Source of the DNA: Symsagittifera roscoffensis
Lineage: Eukaryota > Xenacoelomorpha > Acoela > Convolutidae
Length of the DNA stretch: 64,000 nucleotides
NCBI RefSeq assembly: GCF_963678635.1
Contig: NC_087067.1
Location: 53,992,233-54,056,232, forward strand
Direction of reading: 5' to 3'
The notes beneath the pieces are model-generated. The model had not been told where the DNA came from and made no database searches. It saw nothing but the letters and a program-made list of their open reading frames with translations. Shown here in pieces: positions 30,673 to 44,600 of the stretch. Position 1 is the first letter of the stretch. Every line of letters starts with the position of its first letter. A program made the position numbers and the translations under genes.

Positions 30673-30959
30673 GTTGGGGACACGGGGGTCTCGAGTTGGG
30701 CGTGAGGGAGGAGTCTTGAGTTAGGTACTGGGGTGCGGCGCAGGTAAAGGGATCTTAAGACGTGATTGGCATGACAATTGAATTTTAAAAAGAATTAACG
30801 GTGCTAAAACATAAAATGAATCTGCATGCTTTTAAGGAAATTCCAATTGAATTGTTTTAAGTGAAAGGAGAATGATAAGATTTTAACCATACTGGTGAAA
30901 AGGGGGGTCTCTAGGTTAGGAACATGACATGTTAAGTTTTAATATGCTTTCTGTTTTCA
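30673..30959 (+). other. Element B spacer truncated at the duplication junction
   Basis: No gene. Contains CTCGAGTTGG and CTTGAGTTAGG words and an A+T-rich stretch, ending in TTCTGTTTTCA. The next base is from A's integrase, so the AG of the acceptor is split and lost in this copy. Confidence 0.85.
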
Positions 30960-31362
30960 CGTTGGTGAACATGCTGAGGGTATACTGCTCAAGATACATG
31001 ACAGACTGGGATAAATATCTGCCGCAAGTCGTAGGGGCGTACAACAGTACGCAACACTCGACAACGGGCATCAGTCCTTTCATGATGTTGACGGGCAGGG
31101 AGAGAGCAATGCCCTGACATTCTTTTACCCGGAATACGAAGGGAAGAGGACGTCGCCTCAAGCTTACGTGAAAGAAGCGATCAGGAGACAACGAGCTATG
31201 CAGGAGGAACACTGCGCAAGCACAAATGAGACAGCGCAAGAAATATGATGAAAAGATATTACAGGCGAGGCCATATGAGGTGGGCAGCAAGTGTGGGTCT
31301 TCCAGAATGTCATACCGCCCAAAGGGACAAAGAAACTACTCAAGAAATAGAGAGAACCATTC
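30960..31362 (+). pseudogene. Element A integrase C-terminal fragment (copy 2)
   Basis: Begins with TLVNMLRVYCSRY-type core sequence directly at the junction, so the two first catalytic residues are missing. The frame stops at 31,117 and shifts, as at 3,654 in copy 1. Confidence 0.82.
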
Positions 31363-32760
31363 ATGATAACGGAATTACATCAACAAGGACGGTTCTACCG
31401 CTTGAGTACTGGGCGAGAAGCACATTATGAAAATCTGAAGCCTCTTGTCCCATCCCCAGAGGACTGGTGTATACCAAAGGACATGGAGGGACTTGAGTAC
31501 CTACTGGTGGAGCCAGCATGCGAAGTGAACGAAAGAGGCATCAGAGAGAAGAATGATGGCAATGAGAACTTGAGTTTGGATGACAATGAGAAAATAGAAG
31601 CGGACTCTGAAGCGGAATCTTTTGTGGAAGAAGACTGGAAGGACCCGGAGCAAAATGAGGTGCCGAAGTGGACAGAACCAAATTTATCAATACCACCGGG
31701 GACAAGGAGTGGCAATCGCAAACGGACAGGCATGAGGTACAACAGGTACGGAGACGATTTCCTGATTGACAAGATACAGCCCGATGACCTAAGCAAAGAG
31801 CTACTAAGTGTGGGCGAACTGGCAGCTGATGATGAGTGGCAAATCATCAATGATAATGAACACTACCCACAGGAAGACTACTCGACATCAGAGCGGGAGA
31901 CGGATTTGGAACAGAGCGAGATAGAGAGGAGGGAGAATATGAATTTGCGGATATTAGAATGGATGCGCAATGTCAAGAACGGAAGTGACGAAGGACAAAG
32001 CATACAACAAGTTGACATATCAGCGGGAAAGCACATGAAAACGGAAAATCCCCTCTTCGGCTGGACGGCAACAGACAGGCCGCTCGACATTCCGCCAGAT
32101 AATTCAGACCCAGCATCATCGACGGGGACGTCGATAAATTTTTTTGTCCGGGGATTGTGGGTAGGACTTACCCACACCGAAAATTTAATGGTAAAGAAAC
32201 TCAGGGAAGTGAGAGAAGCAAGCGGACTGGAACTGAATGGGGAGGAGACTGAGCCTACCATAGGACGGAATTTCAAAACGAAGTTTGAAATACCAAACGA
32301 ATAGTCGGAAAACATCCTGATAACGGATAGTGACTTCATTCTGTCAGACAGGACTAGCGCAATCTGCATCACGGCGGACATGAGTTTCAAATCAAGACTG
32401 GAGGCTGACTTCAAGAGAGAGTACCAGAACGTGGAGTTTCTGTTTAGACAGAGACCGGGAATGTGAGGAATGGCTGCGCTTCCACCATCAGTAGCACAAA
32501 TCCCAGGCAAATACCTGTGTTTCCTAGTGACGAGGGTCAATGACAGGAACACCTTCAATCCTGAGCACGTGATGTTGGCACTAACAAGACTACGAGACTT
32601 TATGATTCAAAGAAGGATAACGGAGGTCTCAATGCCGGTCTATGACCCAAACCGGGGCAAGTTGAGCCCAAGGGAATTATACGCTATCCTACACGTGGTC
32701 TTCGCGGAAACGGAGATAATGGTACATCTGCCCAAGAAATACTACTTGAGCATCGCCTGA
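31363..32760 (+). pseudogene. Element A Pol extension and macro-like domain (copy 2)
   Basis: Same as 3,900-5,297, with the internal TAG at 32,302-32,304 and a TGA before 32,470. I saw no difference from copy 1. Confidence 0.75.
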
Positions 32761-33269
32761 GTCGGGTACATGGGGATCTCGAGTTGGGTATGAAGGGATC
32801 TCAAGTTGGGTATTGGGGCACGGCACAGGTAAAAGTATCTTAAAGGTGATTGGCATGACAATTAAATTTTAAATGATTGATGGTGCTAAAACATAAAATG
32901 AATCTGCATGCTTTTAGAAAACTTCCAATTGAACTATTTTAGTAGAACAAAAAGGAAAAGGTTTTAACTATAGTGGCTAGGGGGGTTTTAGGTTAGGAAC
33001 ATAGCTTGTTAGTCTAAAAATCAAGTGTTATTTTCAGATTGATTTGGTAAAGTCAAATTGACGACCCAACTACACTCAATTGAAAGAAAAGAAGTTCTTG
33101 AACGAACACACAAGTTGAACAACGCTTCAAGAAGTTAATTCTCAAGTACTCTAGTTGGTACGCTAACACTCAAGTTGGTAAGGTAGTTCTCAAGTTGGTA
33201 AGGTAGTTCTCAAGTTGCAAGGTAATTCACAAGTTGGTTAATACTCAAGATCATCTAGAATTTTTAGAA
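32761..33269 (+). other. Element A spacer between ORF1 and ORF2 (copy 2)
   Basis: Same as 5,298-5,806: CTCRAGTTGG-type words, acceptor with AG at 33,036-33,037, and the 20-bp repeat at 33,169-33,239. No gene seen. Confidence 0.7.
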
Positions 33270-34351
33270 ATGGCAGATCGATTCTGGAAGTCCATGCCAT
33301 CGGCTGTGAAAAGGCCCACACTTGATGAGCTATACAGACGCCTGAGGGATCTGGATTACACTCAAGTGGATGAGAGAATGGCGGTGAAGCTGAACGCCAT
33401 CCTCCAATTGGAAGAACAGGGCGAATGCCGGGAGTCTGCAACAGAAGCGGTTCTAATGGTCGGCTACATCACTGATGGAATATCCAACTGATGGAATATT
33501 GCACTGAAAGAGCAAACCAGACAGCTGTCCTGGAATGTGGATGGAGGAATAAGGGGATTCGACTTGGCAAGGAACCCTGGCTTGGGCAACAACACCGAGT
33601 ATGGCACAGGGGAGTTCCCACTACCGATCAGACCATCAGCAAGATCTACGGGCCAGAGCACGAGTAAGATGCCATCGATGACGCGAGCAAACAAACGGGA
33701 GAATCGTATCCGGACCTCAGTACTCTGAGGAGAGAACTTGAGAGGACTCAGCGGGAGAGGAATAAAGCGAACCTCGACCGGGATCAAGCGAAGCTTGAGA
33801 GAGATCAGGCAAATCTGGAGAGAGATCAAGCGGTCGTCAAAAAGGACCAAGCGTGGAGGGAACTTGATATGCTGAAGGCCGAGCATCTACAAGAACAAAG
33901 GGTGCGGGAGAATGCCGCGAATTGCGAACAGCTGAAGTCGGAAATTGAAAGAATCCAGCAACGACAACGCGAGCTCGATATGCAGAAGGGAGCCAGGCCC
34001 AAGGAGCGAATGGCTACCGGCTCAAGGCCAGAGTCTCGTATGGAGGTGGACGAAGCTTCCAGATCGATGGGACGGTTTAACCTTGACCGCGCGGCTCAGG
34101 AGCATATGAATGAGGGGTTGGAGGTGTGGATACCAACTGAGTCAACGTCCTCCCTGCGTGGCCTAGAGACGCAAACGATACGTCCGTTGATGGACGTCGC
34201 ACTGCCTGGGTATACCCCAAGTTCAACCCCGAGAGGTAGTCAGGTGAGCGGTAGCTCGTCACGTCTGAAAGAGTTGAACGAGAGGCTACAGCTAAGGAAT
34301 CGTGAGAGTCCAGCAAGAAGTGGAGGGAGCAACCTATCAGGAGTGTGGTAA
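33270..34351 (+). pseudogene. Element A ORF2 N-terminal and coiled-coil fragment (copy 2)
   Basis: Same breaks as 5,807-6,888. One substitution (33,993 C instead of A) changes GDR to GAR, which is the residue found in element B. The 21-bp repeat lies at 33,767-33,850. Confidence 0.75.
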
Positions 34352-35304
34352 TCTCAAGCTACAAGAAGAACACAGAAGGCAGATACCACAGGCACAATCG
34401 CATGGATTGGAGCACGGCACAAAGAGTCAGGAGGGATTGCTTCCATGACGCGGCTTGGGTGGAATACCTCACGCAGCCACATGTGCCAGAGGGGGCGGTC
34501 CACTTGATCGTAGGGGACAACCTGCTGCGGGTGCTGACCAGGATTCAATAACATTGGCAAATGGGGATCTTGAGTTTCGCTGGAGCTGCGACGCCACACA
34601 TGTTGGCAACACTTGAGATGCTAGGGATGGCAAGAGTGTACACGGTGACTCTAATGATCGGGACGAATGACGTGTCCAGGGGGGAGTCCAGGAAGGTAAT
34701 GAGGCTACATGACAAGATGAGCTGCATCCTTGAGGAATTGCGGATTCAAATGGATCCTGCCATTCTCACGGTGTGTGCCATTCCTTACAACATGAAGGCG
34801 GACCAACACGCGATCGAGATGAACACGAAAGTGCGAATCCTGAACGAAACAATCAGGGAAATACATCAAAGGAGTGTCCTTCCCGTTGGATTACTGGACG
34901 TAGCCGAGCAGATGGAGAGATCTGTTTTCCCCGACGACGCATCCTCAGACGGGATCCACTTTGACAGGCCTAGGGGAGTGGAGTGGTTGAATGATGTCTT
35001 CCAAAGGCACATAAGCGCGTTGGAGGCAGAATTGCTGGAGACGGCCCAAGTCACATTCGGTCCACACCCAAATCCGCCTTTCTTTAACTCAAGAACGTTA
35101 TCCAGTCGCCTGGGAGCGACGGCCAATTCTAGAGACAGCTTGAGGAGCAGCCGGACCAGATTACCAGGTGCCGCATCCATGGAGGCCGAGGAGGCAACGT
35201 CATCAACACCCCAGAGTTCGTTAGTATCCTCGGTGGTAGTGGTGGAGGCAAGAGGCTGGAGAGATCAGCGGAGACCAGTAGGTCGAGATACGTGGAGAAG
35301 GTAA
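34345..35304 (+). pseudogene. Element A SGNH hydrolase fragment, inactivated (copy 2)
   Basis: Identical in protein to 6,882-7,841: VGDN in block I instead of GDS, and a TAA at 34,549-34,551. Confidence 0.82.
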
Positions 35305-36476
35305 AAGCGCTGGACTTGGAAGATCTGGAGTGCAGGCAAGAGTTGGCGGAAGCTTTGGGTCTTGAGCGAGTGTCATATGAAGACTTGGGTGGACACCAGT
35401 GCGTGGACTGGTTGAAGGCTCACGAGACGCATTTCTCAAGAGCAAAAATAATGGAGACGGCGGATCTGACTGGGATTCCCACAAAATCGCTCGTGGGACC
35501 CATCAATTACAGGCCTCTCAAGTTGCTGGGTAGTCCGGGACTCATAGTGGAGCCCCCCAAACATCGAACGAGCATTGCCAGAATTAGGTTGGCAACTCCA
35601 GCCCAGTTGAGGGTGGTCAACAAGCTGTTGGACCCAAGGGAAATGGAACTGCCGGACGCTGCTTATGAAGGTACGAGGTTGGCAGACGATCCTAGATACG
35701 GAAAACCCTGCGGGAACACCCAATTGGCCAAGACCTTGGCAGTTTACGACAGAGCAGATCCAGCCGCTGCGAGGGTGGTCATCATAGCGGGATCGGACTT
35801 CGAGGAAACGTCTCCCAAGTTGTTCTGGCCGGAAACTTTGATATACTCACTGCCGGGAGCGGAGCTGAAGCAAATGTTAACTCTGGTGGTAGCAATAAAA
35901 TCGGAGATGCCTTGCGAGCCCGAGCTACTACTGTTTGCGGGAATGAACGACCACCTGATTGCGACGGGGTTTCTTGAGCAGCTCAAGGGTGACGAACCGG
36001 CGCCCAAGAGAATCTGGGAAGCTATCCAGACGTTATTTGCAGCGATGAATGAGGTACAGGAGAACGTTACCTCACGATTCGGTTCCAAGTCAAGAGTGGT
36101 GTTCACGACGTCCCCTGGGTACGCGAGCATGCCTGCCGCTCTGCAATTTGTATATGCTCTTGATCTTAATAGCCGAATGGAATGGGTGGCGTATTCTGAT
36201 GGCAGATCCCAATCGAGAGCTGGAACCGACGAACTTGAGGCTTCGCAAGTCAGAACTGGCGGCGGCGTGGGCGGATGTGTCCCACGCGTTGAGGGGCTTC
36301 TACGAGTTGGCAGATATCCTCATTGTATTGGACGAGGTCCTCTTGGTGGAGATATCAAACTTTGCCAGGTAGCTCAAGCTCAGTCCGGTTATAGGGGACG
36401 ATCATCCAATAATAACTCACCTGACGGCCAGCCTGTGGTTTCGAAGCATGGAATTGACTATCACAAGCTCCACTAG
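35292..36476 (+). pseudogene. Element A second SGNH-like fragment (copy 2)
   Basis: Identical in protein to 7,829-9,013, with GSD and GMND motifs and the same late frameshift. Confidence 0.65.
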
Positions 36477-39048
36477 TAAGTCTAGAGGACCGAGCAATGA
36501 AAGGAAGAACGTAGCCGCAACGGAGAAGCAACTGGAGTCGATGGTGTATCGACTGACACAAGAAAGAGGCAGGCGGCCCTTCCTGACAGCAAGGTTGGAA
36601 AACGCTACGGAGAGGACGATGAAGAATGCTCCACCTCTTGTGAAGCAAATCTGGGATTTTTTTGAGGAGCAGCTAGAAGTGGGCGAGAAAAGGGAAATGA
36701 CGGTGACCAGGTTCGTCACAGCTGCCAACGAGGTCACAATTGGAGGATTCTGGAGGGAGCACGCAAAGGGTGAGCTGAAGACGAGGAGGGATCACGAGAT
36801 TCTTGAGTTCTTGAGTCCTTGTTGGGGAAAGGAGTTCATGGCTGGAGTGTTTAGTGCAAAGGAGACTATCTTCGGAGCCTTTGTACAAGAAATCCTGATT
36901 ATGCCCATCAGCCTGTTTTTGGCACTGTACCTGGTTTACCCGAGGTACCTATTCAACATGGGTCCAGCGTACATGTTCAGTCGGGGTGTGGAAACACTCC
37001 GGATTGACGGATATTTGGCACTGGTGCTCCTGACCCATGGTGAACTGGTGTCATTTCATCGACTAACGAAATATGGGGAGCCCCTGTCGATGGGAAAAAC
37101 CCACTCGAGCCTTGACACCTATTCATATAAGTGTGCTGCCGGGCTAAAGGCGCTGCTAGTGCAGTACCTCCTGATGCAGAACCGACACCTGACTGGTGAG
37201 GAGAAGAACCCAAAGACGCGAGATGAATGGAGGAAAGTGAATGGGGGCATGCCTCTGTTGACAGACCTGTGCCTGGCTATGAGATCGGTCCCCATGGGGA
37301 TAATCCGGGGGCTGGAGGAGGTCGTGACCTGCATTTATGGACCGGCCGTGACGTACGCGTTTCCAGATCCTCTGGTGACAGCTTATCGCTACTCCGTGAC
37401 ACATTTGAGCCTCATAAGTATACTGGATGGGACGACACTCAATTGGTGTCAGCAAGAGGTGCTGAGGGCACAAATGAGCAACACGGTGCTCTTGGGAAAA
37501 GTGAAGGATCCAGAGTTGATGGTGTACAGTTTCCGAGGACAATTGCAGTGTAGGATGGGAGGTAAACGCGAAGGCCCCATCGAAACTTACCCCAAGTTTT
37601 GGAACCTAAATCCACTGACGGCGAGTGGACAAGAGGTCTTGAGAACCCCCGTATGGAAGAAGAGCTTCGAGTTGGTGAAAAGGGAGCTAGAGGCAAGACT
37701 GGAGAAGGAAGTCCTGCCAACAAGCTTTCCAGAGTTCCCAACGGTAAGGAGAATGACCCTGGGAATGAACAGTTCCCTGGTGGTCCCGTCCCTGTTCGCG
37801 AGAGCAGCGGCGGAACGGCAGCAGAGGGAATTTACCGATGGCTGGGATCCCCTATTCAGCGGCTACACTGCAGCAGTCTATTTTTACACTTGTGATATAA
37901 AAATAAACTCATGGACGACTCAAGCGAAGAAGATGAGAGGCTCGATACCGCCGAAATTCGAGGTGCGAGAAGTCTTGAGAACGCTTGAGCGGGCGGGTTT
38001 GGAAAACATGTTGCCGGTATGGGACGATGGCAGGATGATCGTGGAAGAAGGACACATTGCACTAAAGGACGAGATGAAGTTTGCCACGAGAAGATACCGG
38101 GCACCTTATGGACTGGATCAAGTGGAGATGAGACAGGAAGGGAAGGAGCTGGATGCAGCAGGCCCGTTGTATGTGGCTCTGACGGAACACAAGAAACCGG
38201 ATCAGACGACACCATCACCCCTGTCGGTGGGCACCCCTGGAGATAAAAGAAGCGGCCCTGTAGAAGATCGATTCAGGAGGATTCTTGAGAGAAGAAGAGT
38301 AGAATCAGGAGAGGAAAGCATGGACGAGATTCTCAGCGAGGCAGGAGAGGATATGGAAGTGGGAAACACGCCAGAGCCAAAACCTTCAGAGGAGGAATTC
38401 ACCACTCAAGAACTGTTGAAGGATCTGAGCGGAGAAAATTTGGCAAACACTGCTACGCCACCTCTGACCTCATCTCCCCGCAAGAATCTAGAGTTGCCAC
38501 TGACGAGCGAGACTCCTAATATGGGAATGATATTCCTGAGCGCAGAAGGAAGGGAGAAGAACACCTTCGAGGGAAACAGGGATGCGTTCCTAGGCACTCT
38601 GGATGAGGACGCTTGGCGAGAATTCTTGAGCGATTTCAATCGAGAAGTGAATGGCGAGATCACATTGGATGATTTCAAGGAAGAGCTGTGGGACACAGTG
38701 GTGAAGTTCGGAGAGCCTGTCCTGATGGGGACGGGTCTAGAGGAGAAAGCCAGAAGAGAACTGCTGAGCAAGATGGTCGAGTTGAGAGAGGCATCACGAA
38801 AAACCAAAGAAGACAAATGTAAAGACAGCTCTACTCTGAGACAAAAAACTGTCAATAAAATAATTGAAAGTGTAAGGGGGGATAAGGTCGGAACTAGTAA
38901 TATAATTAAAATACTAATATCCTTAAGGCTCGAGCAGGGGGGGGGGGGCAAGAGTTGGAAGGGTTGGATGGAGACAAGGAAGTCGAATCAGTTTAGGTTT
39001 GATTCTCGAGAAGACACCAGAGGTGATAAGTGTGCCGAGCTCAAGTAA
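36448..39048 (+). pseudogene. Element A ORF2 central region (copy 2)
   Basis: Same as 8,985-11,537 but with phenylalanine for leucine (36,661 T) and a 12-G run at 38,937-38,948. The shorter run sends the frame to a different stop, making it 866 instead of 850 codons with an unrelated tail. Confidence 0.7.
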
Positions 39049-40267
39049 AAGAGTCGAACTGAAGATGGGTAACGGGAATGGCATGTTGGCCACGAATCTG
39101 GGAGTGGTGTGGAAATTACTGAGGCCCTCCTGGCGTCCACATCCCCATGCGAGCCTGATCGAGGAAGTCACGGAGCGAGTGAGATTAGCACCAGCGGAGG
39201 ACGAAGACCTGGCAACGTTGGGTATAGTGCACAAACTGACCTTACCTCAGGTGAAGGAGTCAGGCGAAAAGACGAATAAGCTAGGGTCGGCGAGGAAGAT
39301 GGAGCCGGGTAGTTGTCTTGATTCGACGTGTGGGAGTGGAGAGCACACCTGTGATGGACGGTCATGCGTTAGGATACATTCCTTTCAAAAAGAAGATTTA
39401 GTCACTTGGTTTGAAGACATCACGGAGAGGGAGAAGAGTGAAGTACAGACAGTGGCTGAGTGTTACGCGAGTACCAATGTGAACACAGCAACAGCTCTGG
39501 GACTCTTCTCAAGGATGTGCAGTCTGCAGTCATTAGAGAGGCTAGAGTCAGAACACCACTTGGTGACCGCGTTGAGTGTAGAGTCATGGCCCGGGGTGTT
39601 GCAGGTAACCCAGAAACACATCAAGAGCTGGAAGGTTGGACTTGAAGCGGAAATGGGATTTCCCATGAGCGAAGCCTATGGTCTGCCTCTAAATGCGAAG
39701 TCCTTAGTGGGGTCAGTGATGGCCAACCTATGTGGCAGCCACTATCCATTGCACATGGCGATGGTGGAGGTATGCAGCCAAAGGGTATTGGTAGACAAAG
39801 CCTTCTCAGTGCCCAAGTGCGCAAGACTGGCTCGGATGTGGCATCACTCACACAAGTTGTTGAGGAAAATCCGAGGGACAGTGCCGAAAGAACAGAGGGA
39901 CGACTTGAGTGAAATCTGGGGGGAAGAACTTCTGGGTTTGGAAGGTGAAAACACAAGTGACCACGAGAGACAAAACGTGATCGGAAAACCTATGGTTGGT
40001 GCTCCAAACCTGGAAGAGAACGACGCGATACACGAGAAAATGATGGAACTTGAGCCTCTCCTAGAAGCCTCGGGAGAACGCAATCTTAGGAGCATCGACC
40101 TCGCACATGGGGACTGTCCATGCCACTGTCTGGCACAAACAGTGTGGTACACGGATCACGCGAATCTCTGCCTGATCTGGGATGTGGAGGAAATCAGGTC
40201 GTTGGGACTGCCCGATCATCAGCAGAAGGTGACCATCTTGGTGGTGAGCACGAAGCTGGCCCTATGA
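38999..40267 (+). pseudogene. Element A ORF2 cysteine-containing region (copy 2)
   Basis: Identical in protein to 11,540-12,808. No family recognised. Confidence 0.6.
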
Positions 40268-40884
40268 TGGATTGAAGAAAATGTAACAAAGTATCGGGAA
40301 TCGAAGACGCCAACGGCAGAGTCGATTTACGCAATAGATTACAGCAGGAGACTTGAGTTGTTTGAGACTGCATGCAAGGTATTCGCCATACCAATGGAAG
40401 TCAGACACGTGTGGAGCCGCTTAAGGTTCTTTCCTTGGTTTCGAGCGACGTTGACGTCCGGGTTATGGTAACGAAGGACCATATGAGGAAATAACAAAAG
40501 GAATATCGACAGTTCCAGGCTGAGATAGGGCCGGAAGCTTTCAAGAGACCTCTGCTGACCCATCGAAATGCGATCACGACGGGGTGGAAAAGAGTTGGTA
40601 GAGTGTCCAGAAACAACACCAAGGCGAGGGAGTCGATACTAGAGGAAGACTTGGCGAAGAACGTGAGCCTGAGTCTTCACAATTCCTTCTGTTTGAACCG
40701 AGAGTCGAGGGTGAAGAGTTTGCCCAATCAAGCGAAGAGATTGCAGGAGCAAAGGGAATTGATGCGATCCTATGAACAGCGGAAGGCTTGGGAGGAGATT
40801 GTGATCAGCTCCGATGATGAAGAGGCACTATTGAAACAGATCACAGTGTCACAGTTTGACCTTGAGGGACACGATAATACGTGA
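40268..40884 (+). pseudogene. Element A ORF2 C-terminal tail (copy 2)
   Basis: Same as 12,809-13,425, with the stop codon again on the first LTR bases (40,882-40,884). Confidence 0.65.
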
Positions 40885-41693
40885 TTTTGGAGTGAAGTTT
40901 GATTTTTCAAAAATTCGAATAGAGCCTGTCATGCTCAGTTTTCTCGCGACAACTGAAATCATCAAATAAAAAATCAGAACGACCCAATTACAATTGCGGG
41001 AAAGTTGTCAAATATATAAAATGGGAGGTTGCTATTCGCAATTTCCATCGTAGAAAACTAGAGTAGAGCTGTCCTATCTGATATAGGAGACCAAACAAAT
41101 ACGAGAGCAGGGCTAGAATCAATTGGACCAGTGTGAACCTTCAACGGAAAGGCAGACAAGTGAAGTCTCCCAATTGTCCAGATCCAAAACTATATTCTTG
41201 AGTTAGAACTTACTTCCTTTGATTGGAACTCATCGTTAGAAAACTTCTTGTGTTATATTCGATTATATTTATGCTAGAGTCATTAATTATTTTAATTGCT
41301 CTGTTTCTCAAGCGTGCTGCTATGTAAGTACCAAATTTAGTTTTCTCGAGTGTGTTTTATGATTGTTATGTTGAGGTAAGGCGAGTTTTAGGTTGATCCA
41401 TCTGAAATGGATCAAAATTCCACTGTCTAATGAAAAAACAACCTAACGGATTGTTCCAACCCGACTTTTAACGGCGTTCGTGTATTTTAGGTATTTTGAG
41501 ACCTAAGTATGGGGACGTTCTTATTTTCTAGAGTGGGGGGATATTTTGGTAGTAGCCTTTAAGCTGTAACGGGTTCTAGTCTCATGTCGCAAGCGAACCG
41601 AATTGGCTCCGACCGTTTTTGAGGTAGAAAAAAACAAGAGATAGATTTGTTTTGGCTCCGACCGTTTTTGAGGTAGAAAAAAACAAGAGATAG
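40882..41693 (+). repeat. Element A 3' LTR, part 1 (copy 2)
   Basis: Same as 13,423-14,234, with the hairpin at 41,393-41,415 and the duplicated 49-bp segment before the PLE. Confidence 0.85.
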
Positions 41694-44600
41694 AGAGTGT
41701 GATTTGTTTTGCTTTGTGCCTGGTGAGTTTCATTACTCGTGGCCTGCAAAACAATGACCACAGTAATTTTGCCTGCTGTTTGGCTCAGACAAATTTTGAA
41801 AAAGAAACTAACTTGGAAAATTGTGTTAGACTATTTAAAATTCTTTAAAAAAGTTCAAGTATCTGTATATAGACTGAAGTTTCTGAGAAAATGTCTGAAA
41901 AACGATCTAATACAGGACTTTTTGAAGTTTAGGGTCCCCGAGAACGGGGTTTTTTCGGACCAAGCTGTGCATAATTTTCAATTGAAACTACTAAGGACTG
42001 AAACTTCTAGGGCAAATGAGGATAGGAAAAGGTACGAGGAGATGCTAAGGAAAGCAAGATCGCTGGTGCAAAAAGATATTGACAAACAGTGGTGGGCATC
42101 CATTTTCCGATTCGTGAGGCGTCAAGTTGAGGCAAGCTTAAAGACAACATCAGAAAACCATAGAAAAAAGTTAGAAAAACTGTCCGAGAGACAAGATAAA
42201 CCTCTTGGGGGGAGAAATGAGCAATCAGTTAAGGTACTTGATATTATTGAACTGCCTGAATGGGTATATGAAGTGCTATCAATGGGCCCCAAGCATCCAA
42301 TTAGAGACAAATTTAACGAAACACATTTTTTGGCGGATATCGACTTTTTCCTCTCACAATTGAAAAATCAAAAAACATCTGGTGAAACGTTATGTGAAAT
42401 AGAAGCCGCGGCAAAGGCATATGCAAAAAATGTACGGCAAACCCCAAGAGACAAAGCCGTTGAAAAAACGAGGGAATATCTCAAAGATAATGGGTTGCTG
42501 GCTGTGCCTTTTGATAAGGGGGTTGGTTTTTGCATAATGAGGAAACAAACATATGAATCAAAGCTGGAATCCTTGTTGCAATCTGCTCAGTTTGTGAGAA
42601 AAGATGCAACCACTGATGAGGTGATACTGAAAATTGAGAAAGGACTTAACAAAGAATTACTAGTCATGAACAAAAGAGACGAGATAAGTGATCAGTTATA
42701 TTCTAAGATGAGATCAACAGGGGGGCAACCCGCCCGTTTGTACGGTTTAGCTAAGGTACACAAGGATGAGACATCCCTACGACCTGTACTATCACTTCCC
42801 GGCAGCTCGTATGAGAATCTTAACAAAATGCTTGCAAAGTTTTTTGACAACATCGATGGAGCAATTATAGAAACCAATACTAAAGAGGCTAGAGAAAAAA
42901 TAGAAAACATTGCTCTAGATCCGGATGAAACCATAATATCTCTTGATGTGAAAAGTTTGTACACCAACGTTTCCCTGAAGGAGGCAATTGAAATTGCTTT
43001 ACAGAAGCTGTACAGCCAGGAGTCTCCTCCTGAAATTCAAAGAGCAACCATGAAAAGGCTTTTGAATATGGCGGTCAGCAAAGTATATTTCAAGTGTAAT
43101 TATTCATGTTATGTACAAGTTGATGGTTTAGCAATGGGCGCGTCCCTCGCTGTAATTCTAGCAAACTTATGGCTGAAAGAATACGAATTTGCTCTACGAC
43201 AACAAATACCGGTGGGAACGGGGGTACAGCAAATTAATGAAAAAAACGGCTTGTGCCCATGTGGCAGCAGGAAAGTCACATATAGATCAAAGGGGGTTGA
43301 ATGCGAGAGTTGTCGAAACTGGTATCATCTAAAATGCGGAAAAAAATCCGATGACGTATACGCATCAATAACCGAGATAGTCTGGTACTGTGAAAGCTGC
43401 TGCCGAGCTAAGAACAAGGAGAAGGATACTCCCCAGGTGAAATTGTTCCTCAGGTATGTGGATGACATTGTTAGAACAGTCAGAGGGGAGCCGAGTTGTC
43501 TTCTCGATGCCGCCAATTCTCTTCATCCAAATTTGCAGTTCACTCTAGAGAAAACTAATTCGGAGGGGAATTTGCCGTTCCTGGATTTGAACATAAATGT
43601 ATCGCAGAATAGGCGTGGAACTTGCAGTTGGTATCAAAAACCAACAGATACAGGGACTATACTGAACTATAGAAGCTGCGCCCCAACTCAGTATAAGCGT
43701 AGTGTTATCCAGGGCACTGTACACAGGGTTTTTAGGAGTACATCTAGCTGGGAGCAATTTCATAAGGCTATGGAAACTAATAGGGCGCAATGGCTGACAA
43801 ATCAGTACCCTGAAAATTGGTCCGCAAAGGTGGCTTCAGACGCCTTGTGCAAGATCATCGAGGCTAAAGGCAAGCCCCTGGATAGTGACAGGGGTTTGTC
43901 AGTTGAATCACCAAAGGATGAGAAGCCCCCAATGCTGATGGTGCAATATAGAGGTAACCAGAGCGAATATTTTGCTAACAGGTCACGAAAATTTACGAAC
44001 GTTCGAGTGGTTTTCACCACAAGAAAACTACAATCATGTTTACCATCACTGAAGTCAGCATTTTCTGATGACCTCAAGTCAAGAGTGGTTTATAAACTGT
44101 CATGTAGTGGATGCACTTCCACCTATGTCGGACAAACTGTTCGACATTTGACCACTAGAATTGAGGAACATAAGAAAGCAGACTCACCGGTAGGCCTCCA
44201 CCTTCAGCAATGCCAACTTGAGGGAAATAGCGCAGATCTTACTTGGGAAATTATAGATAGGTCAAACAACCAAACAAAATTGCTAACACTAGAGGCAATA
44301 CATATCAGGAAAGAGAAACCGGGCTTGAACACGCGCGATGAGTTTAGGAGCAGGGAGTTAACACTGAAAATTTAGTCCCAAAATATTTTTGGTTTTTTAT
44401 TCAAAACGTACATGTCTAAATCGAAATAATGACTCGGAAACTTCCAGACAAATTAATTTTAAAATGTTTAATTAATTTTAGAGGTTAAAAGTATTTTAAT
44501 CTTAATAGTAATTTAGAGGTCAACTGTGATTGGCTAATCTTTTTTCATGATGGTTTAGAACCAAATTGTATGTGATTTATTGTAAATAACATTTGTAAAT

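Larger units (their letters stand above)
3497..30959. repeat. 27.46-kb tandem duplication, copy 1
   Basis: This block is followed directly by a near-identical copy of itself. It runs from the middle of element A's integrase remnant, through A's second ORF, the LTR with nested PLE, the LINE relics and B's LTR, to the spacer after B's ORF1. The offset between copies is 27,463 bp up to a poly-G tract and 27,459 bp after it. Reading side by side I found five substitutions (6530 A/C, 9198 C/T, 18162 A/G, 29831 A/T, 30844 C/T) and one poly-G length change (16 versus 12). Confidence 0.97.
18369..30959 (+). mobile_element. Element B: giant Ty3/gypsy-type LTR retrotransposon, copy 1 (5' LTR to spacer)
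   Basis: Contains the 5' LTR (18,369-19,223), a 2.6-kb leader and ORF1 from Gag to the macro-like domain (21,831-30,672). It is cut in the spacer before ORF2 by the tandem-duplication junction. The continuation follows copy 2 at 58,419. ORF1 has only about three frame breaks, so B is much better preserved than A. Confidence 0.9.
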
